Source: Corythucha ciliata
Lineage: Eukaryota; Arthropoda; Insecta; Hemiptera; Tingidae
Reading direction: 5' to 3'
Length of the DNA stretch: 64,000 nucleotides
NCBI GenBank assembly: GCA_038030265.1
Contig: CM075940.1
Span: 1,860,001-1,924,000 of the forward strand
The notes below the pieces were generated by a model. It was not told where the DNA came from. It worked only from the letters and a program-made list of their open reading frames with translations, and ran no database searches. Position numbers and translations under genes: made by a program. Of the stretch, positions 22,811-31,171 are shown piece after piece (positions within the stretch are counted from its first letter, which is position 1; each line of letters begins with the position of its first letter).

Positions 22811-23434
22811 AATGCATTGTCTTGGTCGCTGTCAGAGCTCGACTCGTCCAGCAGGAAGTCGATAACTAATTCTTTCAGATCCATTCTGCCAAACAAATGC
22901 ACAGTAGAATGATAGTTTTTCAAAGCATTTTATTGTTTAATATTATTTTCTCTAGTTTTAGTTCATTTAATTTTTCATGTTTTTACTCTTTACTTTTTAA
23001 TTATTATCTCATTTTTACTCTTTATTGTAGCGTCTAACATAAATTTAAACGTTTATTTCCCTCCCACTCTGGCCATCACTCCCACTACACCTTTCGGAAC
23101 GATCGGAAAGTGCGTCTTTTTGTAAATTACTGTTTATCGTTGTATTAGTTTAGTTTTATAGTTGTAGATATTCTGTTTTCCGACGATTAGGCACATAGCC
23201 TTCGTTTATTTGTTGTAGATTTCCAATTCGGAGGAGGGTCGAGAAATCACTTGTGACCCCCCCCCCCCCCGCGCCGTTGATTTCTTCATTGAGTGGCATC
23301 CCGATGCATCATAAAGTACTGCCGAGAGGGATTTCGGAGCCAGGTCTGGACACAAATTATCTAATCTATCTGTTTATTTTTATTTGTTTATTGCTATTTC
23401 ATCTGGTAGCAAACATTTCTAATGAATGGATATA

Positions 23435-23985
23435 CAGGGTGTTCATGAATTACCTTGACAGAGAAAGTATGGTGATAGTACACCTCATTGGTGATCGAAA
23501 TTACTATTTGAGGTTTTTTGTATTTCCTCTTGGTTTTCGAGATATCGCCAATTTCGTGTTTTTTTGGTGACCATCTGTTGTTTTTTTACAACAAGTGTCA
23601 AGTACGAACTCATCAACAAGTGCTAGACTAAAAGTAAATAGGTCATTGAAAAGAGTATACAATTTACTTCATTATTGGTCCTCAACTCAATAAAATTACA
23701 CCATGGCCCTGGCCGTTAGGGCATTAGATATCCGAAGGAAACTTGTTATTCTCATTTTTGCCCAATGTTCATAAGCGATTTTTACCATTTTGTCAAAGGG
23801 ATTTGACAAATTACCTTACGTGACTTGCAGTTTAATTAGACTACTTCCTCGAAACTGCCGACCGGCATGTAATATTTTGGAATTGAATTTCCTAATTAGA
23901 CCGGGAAGAACGTTCCTTAATAGCTAATGAAAAATTTAGGACAATCATATTTGAATTAGAAACATTTATTCTCAACACTAGCAAT
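23435..23985 (+). mobile_element. Possible Tc1/mariner-type end and remnant
   Basis: TATACAGGGTGTTCATGAAT at 23431 resembles the CAGGGTGTT termini seen at 41205 and 55512, beginning after TA. No second end or transposase motif is convincing. A start-like frame follows ACCATGGCCCTGG near 23701 but stops soon. Confidence 0.3.
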
Positions 23986-23995
23986 TCCAGAAATC

Positions 23996-24277
23996 GAGCG
24001 CGCCTCGATGGTGTAATGGATACAATGCTCGCTTCGCAACTCACCGGGCCTGGGTTCGAATCCAGCCATTGCCCATTACACTATAAGGCTGCGGCGAGCT
24101 GTGACACGGCACACTCGGCTTCGTGTGGGCGTTCCCGGCGGTGTGCGTTCAACAAACCGCGCACCGACCGAAACGCCGGCGTAGTACGGGAGTGAAGTGC
24201 ACAGTTAGATCTGGGTATGGCGTAGAAGCCCAATGGAGGCTTAGGCGCCTGCCGGGTTCAAAGCCCGGCGCCCCCGA

Positions 24278-24309
<32 letters not shown>
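23996..24309 (+). mobile_element. tRNA-derived SINE with two tRNA-like modules
   Basis: The 5' head has an A box (TGGTGTAATGGATA) and a B box (GGGTTCGAATCC, about 24051). The 3' end carries a second T-arm-like stem (GCCGGGTTCAAAGCCCGGC, about 24251-24269) followed by an acceptor-like GCCCCCGACA and a run of about 31 A. CCAGAAATC flanks both sides (23987-23995, 24310-24318). It is transcribed by Pol III and moved by LINE enzymes in trans. The clean tail and exact duplication suggest a fairly young copy. Confidence 0.88.
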
Positions 24310-24311
<2 letters not shown>

Positions 24312-24617
24312 AGAAATCTCTGCGAAGATAAAATTATGCCGGTCTGGCTTATCAAACGTGTATGGAAAAATTGAAGGTAACGTGACTGTTATGTTTCTAC
24401 TCCGCCTACACTGAAAGCGTTCGCGTAACAAAAAAATCCTCGCTGCCCTCGCCTACACCAGCTACCCCAACCTGCCCTACACTACACTACACTACCCTAC
24501 ACTTTTTCTCCGCGAACAGACCTATTCTTTAACTATACATATTTTTCAGGATGATTCGTCAAAACCGGTCACTTGTTCTGAGAGTCATCAATAGGTTTTC
24601 TTAATTGATTCACCCAG

Positions 24618-25643
24618 CTTGGGAGCGATATTGTCAAAATTGGATGAACGTAAGTATGAGCCGCCTCCACTTCTTTTTTTCTACGTATCCACGTGTTCCC
24701 TGTAATTAGATGGATATAATGAATAAATCTGTCGCCGGTATTTTAATTAATAAGACTGATATTAATTAATTATTGATTAATTAGACTGATATTATATTGA
24801 TATTATTTTCAAGAAACAATGGACCTGGGTGGGGTTCGGCTTAGCTTATCCCTCGGAGTACGACTCCCATAGGCGTCTCCGTGGCGCAAATGGCAGCGTG
24901 CTGGACTGGTAATCCAGAGGTTGCGGGTTCAAATCCCGCCGGGGAGTCATTTTTTCTCGAAACTCGAATCGTGTTGGGCTATGCCCTTCCATCGTCGTCC
25001 GGATAATATCAGTCTAATTAATCAATAATTAATTAATATCAGTCTTATTAATTCCCTGTAATTTTTAGTGACGACGAATTTGGAAAAAATGAGAGCTGAA
25101 ATGCACGTCAGAATCGACAACATCGGTACAAAACTGAACGGCGAGATTCAATCCATACAGCAAATTATTGAGAAAAATCGAGCACCGGAAGGAGCAGGTT
25201 TTGGGTTTGGATGGCCTTTTTCGACTGACGATTCAGTCAAGAGTTTTGATCAAGCTCTTTTCAATGATAAACTCTTTCGTGATATTTCTGACCACCTCAA
25301 AAGTGTAATGGGAAAATGCCTTAAGGGCAAATCCGTTTGTCATAAGATGTCTGATATTTTGTTTACGAAAGGTTTGTTAACTAAATTCTCGTGGACAGGA
25401 GTGAGTCGGTCGGACTGCCCAAAAAAATGTTTCAGTAAATTTAGAAATATTGTAGCCCTGTTTTTCAGCATGACAAACGCTAGCGATTCTACTTTCAGCA
25501 TGGTTGATTGCGAATTTCTTTTCAAGTCATGTGTACTGAAGTATAGCACTTCTAGAGCGATGGTGAAACCAAAAATAGCACCCACACAAGTCACACAGGC
25601 TAAGTATTGCCAATATGGGAGATGGATCATCAATTATCGTTGA
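24618..25643 (+). CDS. DUF4806-domain gene, two visible exons
   Basis: Exon a (24618-24649) ends before GTAAGT. Exon b starts at 25069 after ATTTTTAG and runs to the stop at 25641-25643. Joined, they give an unbroken coiled coil (ILSKLDEL, then TTNLEKMRAEMHVRID). This is followed by WPFSTDDSVKSFDQAL, FRDISDHLKSVMGK and LLTKFSWTGV, which match the DUF4806 pattern (FPL...eF ... L...GG ... SLA..FSWTGR). DUF4806 proteins are common in arthropods, often in transposon-like families, and their function is unknown. Upstream exons are not identified: an in-frame TAG lies at 24588. A short frame at 25614-25712 overlaps the end. The intron contains the tRNA/inverted-repeat insertion. Confidence 0.6.
24745..25053. 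mobile_element. Perfect 51-bp inverted repeats flanking a tRNA-like gene
   Basis: 24745-24795 and 25003-25053 are exact reverse complements over 51 bases (AATTAATAAGACTGAT ...). They enclose 207 bp with a tRNA-like gene. TTCCCTGTAATT stands at 24696-24707 and again at 25052-25063, so the block may be framed by a 12-bp target duplication, with 37 extra bases on the left. It sits in the DUF4806 intron, ending 15 bases before the acceptor. Confidence 0.8.
24875..24947 (+). tRNA. tRNA-like gene, anticodon GGT (Thr) by fold
   Basis: The cloverleaf by hand gives a D stem GCGC/GCGT, an anticodon stem CTGGA/TCCAG with loop CTGGTAA (anticodon GGT), and a T stem GCGGG/CCCGC with TTCAAAT. The acceptor has 6 of 7 pairs with G1:G72 mismatched. 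A box (TGGCGCAAATGG) and B box (GGTTCAAATCC) fit Pol III, and a T6 run at 24950-24955 fits termination. GGT for Thr is rare in eukaryotic nuclear genomes, and GACTCCC at 24862-24868 would pair better with 24942-24948. It may therefore be a tRNA-derived pseudogene or mobile tRNA. Confidence 0.6.
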
Positions 25644-25712
25644 TCCAATAAACGATGACCTCTGCTTAAGCAACGGTGACATTATGGATTTTAATGATGG
25701 TCTCGAAGTCTG

Positions 25713-26425
25713 AAATTTATGGGTTTTGTTTTGTTTATTTTATTTTTTATTTTTGTAAACAACCAGTTTCTTTCGTGTGTTACCATTATTTTAGTACAAG
25801 ATTTTTTCATTTCATTATTTGTGAATTTTTTCTACAGTAAATAAAAAGAAGACTAACGCTTTCAAAATTTAGAATCATTGTTATTTTTTTAGCTAACCCG
25901 TATTATAATTCAATCTAGTTAGTGACTCTGTTGAGACAGAGACTTAAAATTAACTCAACCATATTATTATTTATTTTTCCAGAAATTAGGCCCGAGGGTG
26001 TGTAAAAGCGGCAGAAATACATGGGTCTCGTCTTAAGTTAATTAAAACACTGTATATGTATTTGATACTATTTAGAAAGAGCTAGAAAACTCCAGCTTCG
26101 GGCAGCTGAAAATATTAAGTTTATTTGAAAGGAAAGGATAAGTGAAATATGTTTCAAGCTTCCCCATCAGTTTTTCCGCGAGCAGAAAGAAATGTTCTCC
26201 ATGAAAGTAAATGCTGATTATTTTCAAAATGGAATTATTGACATCAGGACCCACTGGTCTTTTATCGTTGCAGCAAGAACAGTATTGCGAAACACAACAC
26301 GCAAGTACGCTGTAGGGCACCCTGGACCAAGTTTCATTGGGTCAGAGGTAATCGAACTGCACTGGAAAATGGGCGAAGTACTAAAAGACTGACAAATTTC
26401 TGACCCTTCAGTTATTCTTTTTGCT
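25713..26425. other. No gene identified
   Basis: AT-rich sequence; a minus-strand open frame at 26224-26583 overlaps the Gypsy RNase H and resembles nothing known. Confidence 0.4.
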
Positions 26426-26460
26426 TCTTGAGCCAGAGGTCTATTACCACCAGTAGCCAG

Positions 26461-27914
26461 GGATTTCGTCATCCAACGGACCACAAACCCCTCGTACACG
26501 CCATGGCTCAGAAAACAACCAACAAATACCCACGTCGCACGAGGCAACTTAGCTACATTTCTCAATTCTACACCAACATACAATATAGCCCAGGAGAAAA
26601 AAACGTCGTAGCGGATACTTTCTCAAGGATCGAAGAAATTGAAGTTTCCGAGAATTTCGAGGAACTCATCACCGCGCAACAGACAGATCCGGAACTAAAA
26701 AAACTAAAGGCTCACAACCCCCACCATGCCTCCCTGAAGTTTTCCGACGCCCCACGTACAACAAGCTGCACAACCTCAGCCATCCCGGAATACAAGCATC
26801 AAAACTCCTCATAACACAACGCTTCTTTTGGCCCAATATGCAAAAAGACGTTGGGCTATGGGCAAAAAGCTGCATACCATGTCAAAAAGCCAAAGTCAAC
26901 CAGTGTACGATAACCCCACTGGGCACTTTCCAATCCTCGGCAAAATTAGAGCACGTTCATCTGGACATCATTGGACCCCTACCACCATCAGCATGGAAAC
27001 TCTACTGCCTAACCATGATGGACCGACTGGGCCGAAGTGGTACCTCTAAAAAACATAGAAGCTTCCACTATCACTCGTGCTTTCTTAACAAACTGGATTT
27101 CTCGCTTCGGAATGCCTCTAAGGACCACTACAGACCAAGGGCGACAATTCGAATCGCATCTCTCCAGCGAGCTCACAAAACATCTTGGTATCCACAAAAT
27201 CAGAACAACGCCCTACCACCCACAATCAAATGGAGCAATCGAACGTTGGCATCGTACTCTCAAGACAGCATTCACAGCTCGTCTCACTGAGCCTCAATGG
27301 ACCAAAGCTCTACCCACGGTGCTTCTAGGACTAAGGTCTGCCGTCTGGTAAGATGAAGCACGCAGCACTGCGGAATTACTCCATGGCCAACCGCTCCGAC
27401 TCCCAGGTGAATTTTCATGCCAGCAAAAACTACGACACCGTCAGACGACTTAATTCGACTCCTCAAGCAAGAGATAGCTCGGAATCGGAACGATTACAGT
27501 AACTCAACGTTCGTCAGCAAGGATCTCACAAACAGCACACACGTATTCATGAAAGATGACCAACATAAGAGATCACTCCGACCATCGTACACCGGGTCAC
27601 ACAAAGTCACAGAGAGAGACGATAAAACAAAGAAAATTGTGCTACCCATCCAAAATATTCGCGTTTCCTTAGACCAGATGAAGCCCGCCTTCTTGCTCAA
27701 TGAGAACCCCGCTGGACCGCAGACAATCGACGAAGATACTCCCGTCGTTCAACCGGCCGCACCACAAAATCAGTCAACATGTCCGACGGAGGAAACACCT
27801 GCAGCATCCATACCCGGAACAATAGCATCGAACCCGGTGACGTGTCCACAGCCATCGAACCTCAGGACACGTAGCGGCCGAGTCATTCGACCACCCGTTC
27901 GATTTCCCTCCTAA
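26461..27914 (+). pseudogene. Gypsy RNase H-integrase relic
   Basis: It begins mid RNase H with TDHKPLVHAMAQK and NVVADTFSRIEE. The H2C2 finger follows (LSHPGIQASKLL ... CIPCQKAK), then the first Asp in HLDIIGPLPPS (about 26960), a shift near 27040, TTDQGRQFESHL with the second Asp, and YHPQSNGAIERWHR with the Glu (about 27240). A TAA at 27349 and a shift lead to a last frame ending with TRSGRVIRPPVRF, the usual Gypsy pol tail, at the stop 27912-27914. Gag, protease and RT are missing. Confidence 0.88.
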
Positions 27915-28206
27915 CAAAAAATTAATAATAGATAAACAATCCCTTTCATACAAACCAATTGGAAAAACGAAAACGTATCTCAAGTTAGCCAAGAGCCCGC
28001 AATACCTCACCTTTAATTCTTTCTTCACAAATAATTTCAAGCACGATGGACAAAGTTCAATCTATCATTTCTTCAAATTCTCTCCAAATTCGTAACTTCA
28101 ACGGCCATCGTCCAATTCCACACTGAAACTCCGAACATTCAGCATCGTACTCTCACTGTGAAACGACAAGCAGTCACCATGGGGAACAAACGGCAAATAA
28201 ATATTA

Positions 28207-28620
28207 TTGCACCTCACACATACCCGCCCAAGAGACCAAGACTGGATATCGAAGAGGACGACAAGTTTAAGTCAGTCCTTCAGTCCTCCTACAGATGAGA
28301 TTGCTGCGCCTCCAGGTCGACAACCCAGTAACACCTGCCGTCGACTTTCAAGTAGCAACACTCGTCGAAAACCCCGTGACATCGCCAGTCGAAGAACACA
28401 CCGAAACCAGCCAGCCCACGCCGCGCCGTACGTTCCACCGGAGTTACCACCGCACGCCCCAGCGTACACACCGACGCCAATAAGGCGATACGGCGAGGCA
28501 AAGTTCAATAACCAAGGACTACAAACTCCAGCGAAATGGATCAAAAAGCTGCCTCAACCAAACCCAGTCGTTGAAAACATTCAAGCGGGGGCTATTCGCC
28601 ACAAGGCAACACAGACTTAA
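28207..28620 (+). other. Uncharacterised proline/arginine-rich ORF after the Gypsy pol
   Basis: 137 residues, rich in P, R, T and H, with no recognisable domain, signal peptide or membrane segment. Position suggests a third ORF or LTR-proximal region of the same Gypsy element. Two other frames are also open here, so coding status is doubtful. Confidence 0.25.
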
Positions 28621-28750
28621 CCCCCAGCCCGGGACCTGGAAGAATGTAAATAATTTCATGTAAATATTGTTCCTTATTATGTTCCTATTTTGTCGTACCT
28701 CATTATTACGTTTTTTTTTTTTACAATAAACTTCACGATGTATATGTTAC

Positions 28751-28860
28751 GCCGAATCTCGTGAATTCGGCACGCCTTATGCCTATTACATGAAATAGGC
28801 AATTTTTTGCCGATTACGTGAACTGGGCAATTCTACAGTTGCCTAGTTCTTGAAATAGGC
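28751..28860. repeat. Array of four ~20-bp dyads spaced 28-32 bp
   Basis: Imperfect palindromes of consensus GCCKATTWCRTGAAATRGGC begin at 28751, 28781, 28809 and 28841. Each could form a hairpin or bind a dimeric protein. The following 28861-29137 holds no gene I can name. Confidence 0.6.
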
Positions 28861-29137
28861 AAGCCCTTGTATTATAGCCTTATCAAGTTGTTATCAGTCT
28901 CCGTATTCGTTGTTAAATGAACTGTGTACACCTTCGCCGGCCGGCTTTCTGAGTGATTTTCAGTGTCTGATTGGATTTTTTTAGTTGATGTTAAGGTACT
29001 GTTAAGTTACGAACTTGTTCGCGTTCAGTGTGACCGAGTGAGCATCAGCGAGAAGTACAACCGCTCCCTTAGTTGTGGTCAAAGTGCTATAGGTATTGAA
29101 TTCTCCGACATGAGTATGAGCAAGAGTATGACGTGAA

Positions 29138-30462
29138 CAGTAGCGTACCGAGGTAAGGGCGAAAGGGGCGGACCTCCCTGGGCCCCCTAAAAGCTCAAAT
29201 GTGGAAAAATGATGATATTTAGGTTCATGTTCATAGATTTAGGAACGTGAAAAGGAGTTTAGGTATACGAATGGACAGTGACTAGGCTCCTTTCGACGAT
29301 TTTCAGCCCATCCGACTTGGAGAATAGAACGTTACTGGTGATCAGCAAATGTGTGGCTAAATATTCGTTCGAGCCCACGAAAGCACAATTCTGACGGCTA
29401 AAATTGAGAACATTTGTGCCTTCTGGAAGCCAATTCGCGGCTAAAATAGATAAAATATGCGGATTCCCAAGATTCGTTAGGTCTTTAAGCAGATGAAATT
29501 GAGAAGGCGCTCTAATGTGCCGATGTTGGGGCGAGTAGGCGGCACACAATTTGGAAAAAGTGCTAATATTCGAGGCTAAATGTGCAAAAAAGCGCTCATT
29601 CCTGGTTTCTCGATGCAACTTTCAGACCATAATTTGGAAAAATCGCTGATTCTCGGTGTATAGTGGCAATTTTACGGCTAAAATGTACCAAAAAACCGCG
29701 AATGGGCCGATGAAATTGCGAAAAATCTCCTAATCCATCGATGAAATTGAGGAATGCGAATAACCTGTAGAAAAAACGTTAACTCGCTGATAAAAATGAA
29801 AAAATCACTTATTCGCGGCTAAAATTGAGAAAACGCCAATCCAAATCTTCTAAAAGATATTTCGAAGCTAAAAGTAAGAAAAAGTGCCAATCCATAACTG
29901 AATTGAAATGAAATGGCCAATGTGGGGCTAAAATGTAAAACAAACGCCTTACTGTCTAATATTGGAAAATTCACCAATTAGCGCTGCTTAAATTAAGGAA
30001 AATTCTAAATTTCAGCTCAAATTGAGAAAATGGGCTAATTTGCGGCTAAAAATGGAGCAAAACGCCAATATGGATAAAAATCGCTAATTCGTGGAATAAT
30101 AAGCCCACTTTATCAATCGTTCATTAAAGAGCTGACTAAAAACTTCATCTGTTTCATGATCAAATATGGTACGAAGATGATTTGTCTAAATCGGTTCTTT
30201 AAATTTCTTAATCGACAATTGATGAAGCGGGCCTAAAAATGATAATTTTACGTTCAAATTCAGAAAAGTGCTATAATTTCCTGCTGAAAATTGAGAAAAA
30301 ACGCTAATTCGCGGATAAAATGGACAAAAATCTCAATAACCCAAATTGAGAATACGCCTATTCTCGGCTTCTGAATGCAACTTCTTTGCAGCTGAAAGTA
30401 AGAAAAAGCACTAATACACAGCAAATACTAAGGGGCCTCCGATAGGTGTAGGTCCGCCAGTG
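29138..30462. mobile_element. hAT-like element filled with degenerate short tandem repeats
   Basis: Ends CAGTAGCGTACCGA and, reversed, CACTGGCGGACCTA, flanked by GACGTGAA (29130-29137) and GCTGTGAA (30463-30470), a 6/8 match to an 8-bp duplication. The interior from about 29200 is a degenerate array of a 30-40 bp unit around GCTAAAATTGAGAAAA and GCGCTAATTCGCGG, with no ORF. A MITE copy (30113-30236) sits within it. Confidence 0.55.
30113..30236. mobile_element. MITE, TIR AGGCCCGCTTTA-type (copy 2, inverted)
   Basis: Reverse-orientation relative of 19242-19386. It begins AGCCCACTTTATCAATCG and ends CAATTGATGAAGCGGGCCT. Confidence 0.65.
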
Positions 30463-30479
30463 GCTGTGAAATGTACTTT

Positions 30480-31171
30480 CCCCTCTGAGCCAAAATGCCC
30501 ATTTAGCACATTAAAATATAATTTTCTTGGGGGTTAGCCTTTCAAAGCCCAAATTTTGTGGATTTGTATCCCAAGGAACCAAATTTCTCGAGTTTTAATC
30601 ACCCAAAGGGACCGACCAGGGGGACGAAACAGATGATTCCTCTTCTTTATGGTCTTGACTGGAATTGTCTTGGTTAGATGGCTAGAATTGACAGTTTTCA
30701 CCCCTTTAAGCCCAAATTTCAAAGATTTGGCCCTTTGAAAAATCAATTTTGAAGGATTGATTCCCTCAAAATCCAAATTTACCGGGTTGACTCATTAAAA
30801 AGTCATATTTCACGGGGTTCAAGACAACAATTTCACACGTTTGTGGCCTTCATAGAAGTAATTTCGAGGATTTGGCACTAAGGGTTGCTGTTTCGGCAAA
30901 TTCGAGAACCAATTCCACGTTTGGCTCCATAAAAACAAGCAACTCCGGTGTTTATATTTCTATAACTTCGTAGCCCAAAGTTTGCATCGACTGGTGAACC
31001 CGAATCATGTCGTGGAAAGTGCGAACGATAATTTATAGGAGCCAAATTCAACACGAAGCCACTTTTTTCTCGATTCCTGAAACATCGGATTAGATCGGGG
31101 GAGCAGCGCTCCCCCAACCAGACCATTGCAGGAGCATTCGCTGACCCTGAACCCCACTTCCGCCGCCACTG
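30480..31171. mobile_element. Second degenerate repeat block ending in a hAT-type terminus
   Basis: 30480-30890 repeats a ~38-bp theme around CCCTTTGAAAAATC and CCAAATTT. The right end CTTCCGCCGCCACTG (31157-31171) is a hAT-type terminus that abuts and truncates the BEL RT frame. The left terminus is not found. Confidence 0.4.

Larger units (their letters stand above)
15819..24532. mobile_element. Large PIF/Harbinger-like element with convergent genes and nested insertions
   Basis: The left end reads GGTCTGTTTGCGAAG and the right end, reversed, GGTCTGTTCGCGGAG. Subterminal AGTGTAG motifs are repeated at both ends (15885-15925; 24480-24503), and AAGCGTTCGCG occurs inside each. Between them lie a Myb/SANT gene on + and a Harbinger DDE transposase on -, the canonical two-gene content. 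Only TA is shared at the immediate flanks, so the target duplication is unproven. The 8.7-kb size is inflated by a GC-rich retroposon, two MITEs, a foldback and a SINE. Assigning these termini to this transposase is inference. Confidence 0.55.

Noticed and set aside
23996..24071. SINE head as a functional tRNA gene
   Set aside because: Part of an A-tailed, duplication-flanked unit; lacks a convincing acceptor stem.
24123..24374. Lysine-run ORFs across the SINE tail
   Set aside because: Translation of the poly-A tail of a SINE.
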